Positions 21,083-33,900 of a DNA stretch of 64,000 nt are shown one piece after another. Source of the stretch: Opeltia flavorubescens (Eukaryota; Ascomycota; Lecanoromycetes; Teloschistales; Teloschistaceae). Position numbers and translations under genes: made by a program. Location: positions 250,583 to 314,582 of the forward strand of contig KE546971.1 of assembly GCA_000442125.1 (NCBI GenBank), read 5' to 3'. How positions within the stretch are numbered: the first letter of the stretch is position 1; every line of letters begins with the position of its first letter. The notes beneath the pieces are model-generated. The model saw only the letters and a program-made list of their open reading frames with translations, had not been told where the DNA came from and did no database searches.

Positions 21083-21582
21083 TTTGGCGTTTGCAGAACT
21101 ATTGCGACTCCTTGGTATCAAGAACAACAACACCAACACACCCATTTCGGTCAACATAACCATGTTTAACTATACAACCACGCGCTGAAATCGTTAGATA
21201 TTCAAGAGATTTAACCTTTATAGTACCTTCTATAACTCTAACAGCTTTTTATTAATATATTTCAGTGATTTAAAAACTCGGAAATTTAAGCGGGGTAAAG
21301 CGGGGCTGTCTTACGGAGGCCTACTTTAGCGGTCCCGCTACTCTACGATAAGCGTATTTAACGGAGTCCGCCGCTGTATAGAAATAAAACTTAAATTAAT
21401 AAGGATTTCACGCTACTAAACCTAATAAAGGGGTTTCGATAGACGTTATTTATAGTAAAGATATCAATATATCTTATTTATTCTATCTCAAAACTGGTTT
21501 TATTGTAATGTTGACCGAAATCGGTGTGTTGGTATTGTTGTTCTTGATGCCAAGGAGTCGCAATAGTTCTGCAAACGCCAAA
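21083..21582. repeat. 75-bp inverted repeat pair around a 350-bp transposon-like core
   Basis: Left arm 21083-21157 and right arm 21508-21582 are reverse complements over 75 bp with three mismatches. The core 21158-21507 is AT-rich apart from a GC-rich block (AAGCGGGGTAAAGCGGGG and GGTCCCGCTAC). These motifs remind me of termini of fungal Tc1/mariner-type elements, but I cannot assign a family. The arms stop abruptly at both outer edges. The structure could be a foldback or MITE-like DNA element, or a host fragment duplicated in inverted orientation around an inserted element. Confidence 0.65.
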
Positions 21583-24500
21583 TGTTTGATGTATGCCAAT
21601 TCAATGATACCAATGACCTTGTTGAAGGTTAAGACTCTGTGTATCGAGGTTATAGGACGTGTGTCAATTTCGTTGTTCCTCTGCTGGCTTTATAAAAATT
21701 CTTTATAGCCATATCGAAATCTATCTCTTTAAGACGACCTGCTATTTGTCATCGTGTTTCAGTTTTTCGATGAGGTTCACTTCAGCTGCTAGAGGTGGTA
21801 CCAGGTTCATCCATTTAGAATGATACTTGATGTTTGAGCAGCCCTCTTTCCCCTACTGCAATTCGACATGTACCCCAAGAACTTTGCACGCAACGCATCC
21901 ATCTTTCGTTTCCGATTCGCAACTTTTGCAAACCAATCACGATATTTCGTTGCTATCATAAATGGATCTATGGTTCGGAATTGGATGAATTGAATATTCT
22001 TCAATCTTAACTCAAAGCTTCGAAAGGATAATTTTAAAACAGACTAGTCTCTTCTGCCACTGTCGTTGTAGTTTGGACTTCAAAGATCCATATTGAGCGT
22101 GTTGGTCGCTGGAGAAAGGTTAGATAGACCATTGTAAATTAACAGCGCGCAAGCTCAGGGGTACATGATCTGATGGATATCCTATCTTCGAATAATCCGA
22201 TGTTATAATGGGAACGAGGAATCAGGAGTTCAAGATGAGTAGAAAAATGGAGAAACATGGCATCGATACCACCCGGTTTACTACATGGTGCAATACGATT
22301 TTGGTAGTAAGGGAAAGTATACCCCGAAGAAGGATTTGCGGAGAAGCGTCCAGGATGACAGATCCTAAGTCTCCCGTTTCTCCCTGACAGTTTCTTTAGA
22401 AACGACAGAAATTTCCATATCAAGAGATTGAATGGAATACTCAAGTAGATTTGAGGAGAAAGTCCCATATGTCCATCCACAGCGTAACCTCATTCAAGAG
22501 CACGTTGTGTCTCTAAAGTAAATTGAACTCCCCATACAGAGGACATTGCTCTAAGGGAATCCATGATTTCCTTCTGTCTGCCTTTGTGTTCATGTACGTT
22601 AATTCGTCTATTTAGCAAACGGCTTACCTCCCTCTAGCGGATTGGGTTGACTTCAATGGTCGGTAAGTCTTAGACATGATATGAAAGGTCGAACCTAGGA
22701 TGTCGGAAAATAAAGAAACGGAAGGTTTTCTGCAATGATATCCAAGCCTACTCGCATACTCTTCTTCTCTGCAGATTGGTGCCAAGACTCGAAGTTATTG
22801 AGGCGCAGAGCCTTGAAGCTTTGTCGAGTTCCGTCGGACATCTAGAGATCGTTCGATTTGGTCAACGTTCCTAGAGCAGCTAATAGATATATCATTCTGT
22901 ACCATGGGTATTGAGACGAACATTTCGTTACCAGATAGCATCGCAGATAACGCAATGAATTGGCCCTGTGCATTTGAAAGTGACAGATCGATTGTTGTGC
23001 GATGGGACCTGAAGGTGGGCAGTCAAAATGCACGGAATAATGGCATAGGTATTGCAACCCAAATTTACCAAACGAACACGGTAAAGTCAGATCCTGAGAC
23101 TTCTGCTGGGCTAGTTGGAGATCTTGAATTAATCTTTTCTTGGTCCAAGACGCTGGTAAGTGCCAAGATGTTATCGAACCCGTCGATAGAGAGTTCATTC
23201 CTTTGTGGGAATCAATTCGCTCGAACGATTCCTTAAACCTTTGTGTTTCGGGCATTTAAGTGAGCGTTCTTCGCGATAACCTGATCTACATGTCCTGAAG
23301 CCTAGGCGAGGAACTGTCTAGTGTAAGATATGCAGCCATCGTCCAATCTTTCTAAGGTGTATAAATGTGAGACCAATGCTGTGGCAGCTTGTCCGGGTGA
23401 AACAGAAATATCATTCAGACTGATCATGGGAAAATCTGTGGTTCCGAATCAATGTACCAAAAACGTGGGTGATCGCTCGCAGTGACTCGCTTCGATGGCC
23501 GCTGTTGATCATGGATTACCCAGTCGTCTATCTTCCTCGAGAAAGAACACATATGCCCAAGGTTCTTGATCTCGCATCGTTGTATTTCAGTCCCATATGA
23601 TAAGGACCGGCAGGGACATTGACTAGAGAGCTAAAGACTCTTTTTTGATCTGATCTAAGCTGTGCTCGGATCCGGACTCGCTGTATTGGGTCCATCTATG
23701 AATTTGTTGTGGTATGTGCTCTCATTTGACGACTCCGTTATCTTTGGCTGTGAACACTCGTTCAGAGCTTGAGAAAAGTTTGGAATAAGGAGACCCTTTA
23801 TTAATCAGGCGCGCGAATAACGACTGCCAAAGCTATGAAGTACCAGAGAAGAGTATACCTTCGGACTAAGCCGCATATGATTCCTGATGAGATACAAACC
23901 ACAAAGTTCACCAACATACTAGAGCTTCGTAAATACCCAAGTATTCGGTTTGAAATGCTGAGAAATTTCCTCCAAGAGTATAACGATATAATTGACTCCC
24001 CACAATTTGCCTAGAGGAACTACTTATTTGGATGCTCATAGGCTAAGCCGAGCGGCCAATCTGGGTCATCTTCATAACCCGGAATAGGGCCACGTCGATC
24101 TCGATGCAATAGAAGTTGAGCTTCGTTGTGTTCCTCCAAAGAAACGTATCTAATCCCACCACTTGACTCATCAGCGGTTGGTGGGGTGATTATCTTTTGT
24201 AGATATCAGTCGACACAAAGTATGGATTTTGACTGGAAAGTACCTTCTCATCTTTCTTTATATACGTCAATCTAATTCCTTTCTTGTGCTATAAGCGCCA
24301 GACTTTATAGGGTTCCGATTTCGACTGCTTTGGTAGCGTCGCTCTTGCAGTCACTGCGTCATCAAGGTTTTTTTTAGCCTTCATAACTTTGTGACGGTCT
24401 ACCTCTTCCTCCTCGTGCCTTTCCTGTCCTCTCACTAGATTTCCTTTACATTGACAGAATTCTGTAAGCTCAATGATTGACTCCTTACAATCTCCCTAAT

Positions 24501-27500
24501 CCGGAGCTATAGATAGTAGTCTGTCTCAATCTTTAGATGAAGCGTAGCAGTATAAGTGACCGACGCCATAATAAGAACTGGGCATCTTACTTCTCACGTT
24601 GATAGTTGATATCATTACCCGCAGGCTGCGCAGTTTTCTGAGTGGATACGTCCACTAGCCCCGCCTTGCTATTATACGCGGTGGTACTTATTCTTCGCGC
24701 TATAAGAATGCATGCTCGGAGTATTTCCACACCATCTGGGCTGCGTCGGTGAGGAAACGAGTAAATAAATGTAAAGGAAGTAGTTCGCCTGACATATTCC
24801 AATCACGGTACTTGTGGATCATCTGATCGTATTGCTGTATCCGTTTCTTGCAGTCTGCTCTGAAGCCTCGATTGGCTGATCTTTCTCAAGGGTGGGCTTT
24901 TCTGCCTCCCGGAGTTCGAAATGAATCTTTTTTATAAAAAGTCGAGCTTTTGTTCGATACCAACAAAATCGAGGTTGAAAATGAAAGAGCAGTCACTCCT
25001 ACTAAAGCCTACACGATGCGCCGATGTCTCTGTTAAGTTTGCGGGGCTTTCCCACTCAGTATTTATTCTCCAAGAGACTTGAGTGCATATCATCATGCAA
25101 GTCCAGATGGTAGAGATTGTGGGCTTGAAGTGACAGAGCTAAGGCAAGATATCGAGAAGCTTTCCACGGGAGGCACGGCACCCAATGAAAGCTTTTGATG
25201 AATGTCTAGTAAAGCACAATGTTGCGGACTTCGAAATTCATTCAGCCAGCCTTTGGATGTGGCGTAGTAAATGCGAGTTAGGAGAGTATAGTAGCGTCTT
25301 TGCAGAGCGCAACAACGAAGGGTCAAAATAACTACTGACTTGGATCACTGCTTCTAAACGATTAGAAAAGTGTCAATAAGCTACGAGTTCCATGATCAGC
25401 TTTTAGAGTGTCTGCTATACATCGTTCAAGATTGAGGATCTGATTGATCAAGAATAATGGTCGATATATCCGGAGAGTTTGATCATCTCTGTACTGACTG
25501 ACCTTCGTCTTGTATCTGATCCCAATGTACTTTATCGTGCATAAAATAAAGAGAAGAAAGTCGTTATGGGCCATCCCAGAAAACGACCATCTTATATGCT
25601 GATTAGCTACTGGCTTTAGCACCGGCAATTGTCATAATCCGAAGAACATATGTCCCAGAAATGGTCCAGGGACTGATTAAGCGACGTCTGTAGAAATGTT
25701 TTTCTGGCTCGTGCTCAATTCGCTTTGACTCCTCCGCAACAATGAAGATTTGAACCGGAAACTTCATCAGCCCACATATCAATATTGGTTGAAATCCCGT
25801 CATAGCCATGCGATAGTAATACAACAATTGTACCTGGCTTTTGTGCTGCGAGGCGTTTTGGAGCTTTCAGGCCTTCGTGCATCAATCCATGATCTCTAGA
25901 CGAGACACGGTTCCCGATATTCATGACTGCCCGGGAAAAAGGGACTTGGTGAACCTGATCAGATGTTATGATAGCACTTGGCGGCCAGGGTCTGATCGGG
26001 AAGTTTTGCTTGACCGATGTGCAATAATGGTTCCACAATCCTTGGCGAATGATTGCACCCAACACGTATATTGAAAATAGATCAAAGACAGGTGAAACTT
26101 CCGCTGTGATTGAAAGTATAAGTACCAGTCCTTCGATGGGTTGCTGTTCATTCCAATTAGTTCTACCTCTTCCCAGTACGTCCTTGTTGTGCCCATTTTC
26201 TTCAATGCTTTCTAATCTCGTGATTACTTATGGTAGCTTCTATGACATCCACGGGCCTACGTAGATTACCCCATGATCTGGACCAATCGCTGAATGTGAG
26301 ATATCCTTAGAAGCTCGTTCTTTTGTTTGGTGGTATCTCCCGTCGGACTGTCATTTCTGTAACGATATTGATTCGAAATTCATATTCTAATATGAGGATC
26401 AGTAATCTTAAACCTTCCATTGACTCTTCGTGCTCTTCGAGGTTTCTTAACGCTGGTCTGAAAGCGAAAATACAGAGATATAGCCCCGGAATGAAAGGCA
26501 AGATCCGATAAATTGCTTGGCCCAAGTGTGCGTCTCAATGGATCATAGCAATTGAGTCCCTCAATTGACAGATTCAAAGTTTTCATTTTCATAAGGTTCG
26601 TGAATAAAGGCCGCTTCGTCTTTCTCTACCGTGACTATTGTAATTGAATCTCTGTCAATCATCATTTAGAAACTATAAGGATCAAGCTATCGAGCGTAAT
26701 TCCGTTGATAGAGTTTTCGGGCGACGGAATCTATTCTTTCCTATAGGCCATAAATACAAGAACCAACGGTCGATGTGGATCAACTTGCTCTTGCGTAAAA
26801 CCTAGCACTGCAACGATACGTGTACTTGAGGGGATGTCCGTTTTTGTATTGGTAATAAGAGCCAGAATCGTCACACCTGCATTCATTACATTCCTTAAGA
26901 CCCTTTCGCATGTTTCCAGCTTGCTGAGCCATATCACGGCCCTTTCTCATGGCAAGTATTGCATCGGACCATTTCTAGTCTTCCTACCCTGACTCGTATG
27001 CTAGTTGAGGATGTGTTGGTCAACACGAGATTGATACTGACGTGAAACCAGAGGCCTTCGGGTGAAGTGATGAACAAGAGCTGAGCATAAGCTACTTCAC
27101 TATAGTCGATGTTGGTGCGCTTAAATAAAAGCTGATGTAATGATCACAAATCAAATTATGTTCATCGAAAGAACTTCGCAAATTCTGTAACGGAAACGTA
27201 AACAATAATTAGGGGTTTGGCTTTGGTTTCTGTAGATTCTGTCATCGTAATCATGGTGATTTAAACCGGACGGCCACGGTCACATGATTGCTTTCATCTG
27301 GTACAATCACAAACAGAGTTTAAAGTATGGATTTTTGTCAATGGGTCTTGGAGTCCCCTCATATTGCCTGGACGTTTGTGAGTCCTCGTCCATGAGATCT
27401 GGAGGCCCCCGAGCTAGGAGTCGAAATACCTGTTGCTTTATAGTCCTTCGGAATATGGGAATCCCACGTGGAGCTCTATAGATACATCTCCTAGTCATCA

Positions 27501-30500
27501 ATTATCAATTAAATGAACTATGTAAGCGAGTCATAAAAATTCGAATATGTGAACTTAATCGGTGCTGCAACCCTGGAAAAAGAGAGCATACTCGAAGAAG
27601 TGATGCTTGCCTGACATCGTGAGATGAACAGGATTTCTTCGGATGTCCAGATGAGCTGGACTGGCCGACCAGATGCGTCCTGAACAGGGCTTGGGTCGTC
27701 GTTGATTCGAGGTAGTCAATATTAAGCCGTACCAGCACCGTTCCGACGAGAAGATCACATCTTAATTTCTCGAAATCCGAATATCCTGAAATGCATCAAT
27801 AATATCTTGTCGTACATTGGCTTTGATACTACTATGTATGAAGCGCACCCTTGCACCTGACTGATCTGCGTGTTCTCAACGAAGGTACTATAAGGTAAAT
27901 TGTATGTTAAAGTCCAATAGGCCAAGATATTGGACACAAGTCCGGATTATCAATAATGCCTTATTCTGCGATCATTGACATCACGGCTAAGGTTAATTTT
28001 AGTACTACCAATTTCTTGTCCACTTTTCTCAGCTTATTGTCGATATTTGACATAAAGTATACGCGGCCCAAACTATCAATCGTTCATCATAGCAAACGGA
28101 TCTTCAGATCGTCCGAACACTAAAGGTATCTTTCTACTCCAAATTTGCGTGTAATTTGCAATGCAAAGATTCCTGAACGGATTTATTGACCTTTAGTATT
28201 TTGTCCAGATGAGCGCGGGGAAAAATTGAATAGAGGTCAGCCTTTGATGCTGGGAATTGGGACTGCTCGCTTGGCTCGCGTGGTACAATATTTGTGGAGA
28301 GCGAGTATAGATCTGCAAAATGCTCATTCTCCCAGTTCGCTTCCTTATCACCTCCTTGATCGATAGAATCCTTCTCTAATATCGTATCATCTTTTTGGCG
28401 GTATATATATCTGACACTTCGCTGGTCCTCTCATCTACTTCCTCTAGAAATATGCCGTAAGTGATAAAGTAATGTAAGAGTCTTAACGTCCGCAGCGCTA
28501 CCAGTATTATCCATCTTCTCGAAAAAAGCCTTCCGCTGATTCAATGCATTCTGTGATTTCACCAATGTAAGCTTTTGGTCCCCTGTATTGTAGATGATTT
28601 GTTACTTCATTGGATTCGCGAGTAGGCTCATGTAGTTCGAGATGGTCATAGTCAGATTGTGGATTTTGTGGCGTCGAAATACGTACCAGCTCAGCTTTAT
28701 ATGATGACAGGGTCTGATCGATATGATCTTTCTAGGCCTCATTGCATCCTAAATGCGATTTATGTGTCCATAATTACCAAGCCCAAGTCGAAGTGAGACG
28801 TTCCATGACGTCCTTCCCGAATCACGCTCGCGTGGATGCGGTACGATACATTTCTTGGTCATCTCGTTGGTGAGTACCGCATGTCTCTAAGTCCGGCTCG
28901 TGCCTTTGCTTTGTGGGTAAAGCACTTCATCCATCTCGAATGTATGAATCTTTCCATGGAAAGAAAATAGATTTGACCGGGCCATACTATAAGATACCAA
29001 TGGATTCACAGGATATAGGTGTCCATGTGGCTCAGGGTACATAGGCGGAACATTAAAGCGCTCGTTGTCCGGGATTTCAAAGGGCTTTCCCAGGTTCGGC
29101 TTATCAATATCCTGGAGCAGTATCTCTTACATCTTGTATTGCTTCCTCCTTGAATATATTGATCCCTTATCGTCGAGCCATCATGAAGACATTCCTAAAA
29201 GAAAATCAAGGGTGGACTAGTGGAGCTATTTCCCCACCTCGGTTTGTCAACCTGCTCCCCAGAAATGAGTAAAAGCAATCGAGGAATATTGCTTACCGTC
29301 ATATGGTCTATGAAGCCATGTTGACCGAGAATGATGCCGCTTCTCTTTTTCGGAATAGTCAATGGAACACTCATCTTGTTTCCGTCTTCAAGGCGGTTTC
29401 TTCCCACGACCGGCCTTTCTCTGTTTTCCAACAAATGCCAGCTGAAACCACATTTTGAAGTGCTGGTCACTCGCCACGAGACCTCATGTAGATAAGTCCT
29501 GATAGCAACCTCATCTCTGTTAATAATTCTGTAATCAAGGGGTCTCCTTCAGTGGCAATTTAATATGCCACTGGTGTGAAAGCACGGGCCCCTTGCGTGT
29601 TACATAATCTTATTTTCAATAAAGATATCACTCTACCAACAGTGCTCAAAATGCACGCCGAGAATGGAAGCTGTAGACCCCAAAACACACACCGAACTTT
29701 TGCCATCCGGGAAGGGCGTGAAAAGAAGAAATGGCACGGAAGAAAGCGGGAAGCATATTCAACTACTAATATAATTAATGATGTTGATGGGGATGATGGG
29801 GATAGCTGCCTTATGGGGGATGCAGAGATGGCATCCTCATGTTGTAGACAATCGTGCAATATTGCATACTGTAGAAACAACTCTCAGATCTTGCCTCTAA
29901 TCCATGCACCTACAACGAACGTGAGTAGCACTACCGTTCTCGGCAGCACATGTGCACGGATGTGTTCGCCCACTATCTCTCTTCGACTTCTCATACGTGG
30001 AATATAAAAGTGATAGCGAGGTTTAGTCGTAGGTAAAACTTGTATAGAAAGTCGAAGGAACTGAAAAAAAAGGTTAGCCCAAAGAGGTGGACTTGGTAGG
30101 AATGAGTCCAAAAAGTTCCTTTGTCTCTAATTTTCAGAACGACGGCTCCAATCCTTTCATATTTGACTGACTTTAGGTCTCAATGATCCGGAACGACATT
30201 GAACGGTTTGACCGGGCAGGTCTTCGCGAGTCGGTTCAGCGCCTCCTCAGAAATAGCAAAGGACCTCAGATGTGAACTTCTATGTATTGCGCATATCTGG
30301 ATGCAATACTTGCCTCCATCGTTAATTACTACTCGCGTCTGCTGTAGTATCCGTACGGGGTGTTTTACTCCTGAGTATAGAAGGGTTTACTCTTTCGTTG
30401 CCTTTCCACTTGTAGCTCTAGCACTGCGACGTTCAGCCTCCCACGATACAGCTTTCCTCATCACCATATGAAATTGGAGCGTCTTATCCGCTTGCTGGCC

Positions 30501-30821
30501 AGGAGCCGCCAGTAAATAGCAACTTAGACTTGAACTCATACACGAAGACAAAAGACCTAGGTCTCCAGGCAGGAACATTGTCGGTAGCAGGCACTTTCCT
30601 TTTTACTACGTCATGCTTAGACAAAGCTGATCGATGGATTGAGCGTGAGAAATAATAATTCGTATGCCCTTTGCTTGTGAAAACCGATCGCGGTTGGAAC
30701 CATAGATGCTCCTCTCTGGATTGATTGTACCAAGTATCACTAATCCCAGTACAGACCAGCGACCAATTGTAATAGGAGATGGAGTCAGATGTTGTTATTG
30801 AATTGATTCTAGTTTGCTGTA
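21583..30821. other. Gene-poor segment without an intact gene
   Basis: Nine kilobases in which every frame of both strands is broken at short intervals. The longest open frames (113 codons minus at 22.1-22.5, 137 codons minus at 22.8-23.3, 116 codons minus at 25.7-26.1, 143 codons plus at 29.6-30.0 kb) have no motif I recognise. Base composition is moderately AT-rich, not extreme. This fits old decayed sequence, whether former genes or elements, but I can name none of it. Confidence 0.4.
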
Positions 30822-31130
30822 TCAGAACATCGATAGTAAATATAAAGCGGCGTAAACAATTGTTACTCCATGTCTCAGCCTAGTTTTATGACGACTATTT
30901 GGTCCATACAAAATCTGGCTTGTGTAGTCTTCCTCCTCGTGCTCAGCCGATGACTGTTGGTCCGCCTTGAGCCGTCGAATGACGCGTTGACGATCAACGT
31001 CGGAAAGAAAGGTAGCTTCGTCGGGAAAGTCGAACACCATCCAGAAGGAGGCGATCCCTATCAGTATTGTCGCCAAACCCTCGAGGATGAAGATCCAGGA
31101 CCAGCCGCGCTTGCCGCCTACTCCATCCAT
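30822..31130 (-). pseudogene. Truncated Dal5-type (allantoate/anion:cation symporter) MFS transporter fragment
   Basis: About 75 residues match the central part of fungal Dal5-family permeases: GKRGWSWIFILEGLATILIG is the family block containing the sixth membrane helix. It is followed by SFWMVFDFPDEATFLS and DRQRVIRRLKADQQSSAEHE, the start of the central cytoplasmic loop. A whole transporter is about 480-520 residues with twelve helices; here neither the preceding five helices nor the following six are found in the adjoining sequence on this strand. It is therefore a relic cut at both ends. The fragment itself is well preserved, which suggests loss that is recent relative to the surrounding decayed sequence. 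Confidence 0.75.
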
Positions 31131-31189
31131 ATTCAAAGAAAAAACTTGCAGCAGTTGCGGCGTGTGTTGGAGGGCATTATAATGGGGGG

Positions 31190-31510
31190 CTACTCGGCGG
31201 CGGCGAACGATTTCCATGAGCTTAGTTCGCCCTGCCAGGTGAGGTCGATTCTTGTGCAGTCGGGAGAGAAGGGAGGGAGATAGGGGTGTGCTTTTCCAGA
31301 TATCTGGTGGACTAGATCAGGTCGAAGACGACGAAGATCTTCGCGGCAGAGCTCGTTATATTCCATGATTAGGGAGTTAATGACCATCGTGTCATCCCTC
31401 CATAACGAGCGAAGCTCCTCGACAAGGGCCTCCAAGGCTTCCCGATCTATCTCGAATAGATTCTCCGCGGCAATACCTCTTTTATCCATCTGGAGCCACT
31501 TTTTGTTCAA
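31190..31510 (-). CDS. Isolated ORF of unknown function next to the MFS relic
   Basis: 106-codon frame with coding-like, acidic helical sequence (LFEIDREALEALVEELRSLW, then INSLIMEYNELCREDLRRLR) and a Pro-rich end. No family recognised. It continues the same orientation as the MFS relic and the degenerate sequence to its right. It could be a domain of a decayed gene or of a mobile element. It is not a credible complete gene by itself. Confidence 0.3.
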   Translation of the reverse strand: MNKKWLQMDKRGIAAENLFEIDREALEALVEELRSLWRDDTMVINSLIMEYNELCREDLRRLRPDLVHQISGKAHPYLPPFSPDCTRIDLTWQGELSSWKSFAAAE

Positions 31511-32500
31511 TGTGACGTTGTTTTTCTTTGGGTTTCTTAATCCTCAAACTTTTGTAACCTCCTTAATGTTTCTTCGACTTGCATTGTGTGCGGCTAACTT
31601 AATCGCGGAGCTCATCCGTAAGTATCGTTTCTTCAATCAGTGCAATGAGTTTTGACCGATGTTGGTACCTATTTCTGGTAGGACACTATCCATACAAAGC
31701 ACGCTGCAGAATTTCCTAAGGAGCTGTTTACACTGTCCAGCCTTGCCTTGGTCGTGAATCTGGATCTTAACATCTTTACTAGTCTGCTTAGGGTTTTGGA
31801 GGACGATTTCGCAAGCCTTTTCCCATAGCTACTGGATAAAGTGCCCACACTCAGAGTTGGAACTTATATTTCAGGCTCCTCTTATCGTTGATTATTAAAC
31901 TTTTCTCCGAGACTTTCTCTTCTCTAGCTCTACAGCCTCCTTTGATTCTAATAGACTATCTTTTAGACTTGGTAAAGGTCTCTTACTACGTTCCTCAACC
32001 GTAGACTTAGAATTACCGAGCTTCGGCTTCTCCACTGGTATCCCATCAAGCAATATCGCATGGATAGATTCCGTCGGCGTATAGTCTATCGAGATAGTTA
32101 ATTCTAGAGGTCGAATACGGGACTGCTAAATATATACTACCTTCTAGGGGAACCATTTTTAACCCAGAACGTTGCTAAATTAGATATGTTATACGCCTTT
32201 TAACAAACTATCGCTGCCTTTAGATGGCGATCTCGCGTTATTATAACAGGTGCTTCTAATGTACTAGCTACTGACATATCACCGGCATCGCAGACTATCA
32301 ACGCGTCTTCGTATAGTATTTAGTGCAAGTGGCCTAAGTTAAAGTCTGTATCGTCGGAAAAATCCTCCACCTGGTACGATCGCCATAATTTGAATTTAGA
32401 GATCCGCGATCCGCAATAAACGATGACATTTGAATTGTCGAATATGGAAGACGAAAGCCGAGCTGCTTTGACAGACGTTAAAAAAATAGGAGAAGGGCCT
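31511..32500 (-). other. Degenerate minus-strand coding sequence, possibly mobile-element derived
   Basis: On the minus strand, stretches of plausible protein sequence alternate with interruptions, for example around FKLWRSYQVEDFSDDTDFN and EAPVITRDRHLKAAIVC. The element or gene is broken many times over. The family is unresolved; no reverse-transcriptase or integrase motif was seen. Confidence 0.3.
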
Positions 32501-33900
32501 TAACGGAAGGATAGGGCCTTCATTCAAAGGGAATGGTTCTTGAGCGTTGCGAGATGCGGATATTCTTGTGTCACTACCGGCTCTGATCAGGATTCAACAG
32601 ATTTACTCGCCCCTAGTCGTAATTGATTGCCGAAAGTAAATTTAAGAATGTCAATTTTGAGTCCATCTTGAACATGTACTGAGTCCCAGTCTCGTCGTTC
32701 AAGAACGGACCATGAATGTCCAACGTGAGTAGATGTGAGCGGCGCTGGTATGATCTGAATCAGCTGTAATGACGGGATCGATATTACCCCAGCTTAAGAA
32801 AGGACAGTTGTCGCGCCTAGGTAGCACACCGCAAATGGCTTTGAAGGGCGGTTCAAACCATCAAACCATGTTGAAAGTAATAATTAAAGTAGATTTAGGT
32901 GTGTTTCGGAAAACAGCGAATTGTGGACACTTTCGTGTCTATGAAGAAGTCTGATAAAATATTGCACAAATGTTTGTTCACCTTTTCATTATGCCATCAT
33001 TGACAGCACAGATCGTCTCAAATAACCATCATGTTTGTCTGGTGTCGCCCACATAGTTCTCGAATCGATTCTCAGTTTGATCCTTTAGAAGCCTTGAAAT
33101 CGTGCGTGCATGAACGCCATCGCATGCTTGAAGTATAAGTAGCATTAACTTGGACTGAATTGATTTCCGAAATGATAAGCGTTTCCCATCAAGTTTTCTT
33201 TGAGGAATATTCCAGGATTGAGATATGCGAGATAAATGGTCACCTGGATGATAAACTCCTCGGCCAAGATCAGCTGAGGAAAGTTGAATCTATGCTCTCT
33301 TGCTCTTTTAGATTTCATTCGTAGTCNTGATCCTAGCTCATACATCTTACTCGTCCTTGGAACCAGACTCTGCTCGGTTGTATTGTGGAATTTCGAAGAT
33401 CCGTTTACAGACGTACTTTGATACTTCCGCCCACAGACTCCCGTAATGCTTGTGGTTGCACTCGACTATTGTCCAGACAAATTTTTCATACATAGCAGTC
33501 CTCTCCTTATCTCCTTGTGTCTTGAGTTTCTTGTATTTAAAGGCATGTTATCTTTTGGTTCCACTTCTGTGCGCCCACACCCATGGCCTTTTCCTCGACG
33601 AAATTTGGACGGCCGGTCATGACATATCGCGATTCCCATTTACCTTTGTTGAGAGCCACACCGAGATGATCTTGCGGCGATCTACCAATCTTGGTTACTG
33701 CCTTAGAAAAGCTCTCGTTGTGTATCTGTGAAAGCTGTGAACGGTCTCTCCACGCATGAAAGATTGATTTCCAGACGTGCGAGTCTTGTAAACGGCTCCC
33801 TCCCCGGCCCTTGTAAGGCGATCTAAATCTACGGCTTGAGATAGTAAGGAAAAGGCCCAATTATTTCACGGTGGAGTAGGCTGGCGAACTGGCTATACAT
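32501..33900. other. Gene-poor segment with one ambiguous base
   Basis: No convincing frame on either strand. Base 33327 is N, one of two ambiguous positions in the window. Confidence 0.4.

Noticed and set aside
21158-21507. Naming the core as a specific transposon family
   Set aside because: The GC-rich motif is suggestive only; there is no transposase sequence or clear terminal repeat inside the arms.
24587-26937. Possible decayed biosynthetic or cytochrome P450 genes in minus-strand fragments
   Set aside because: I looked for heme-binding, adenylation-domain and transferase motifs and found none that I could defend.
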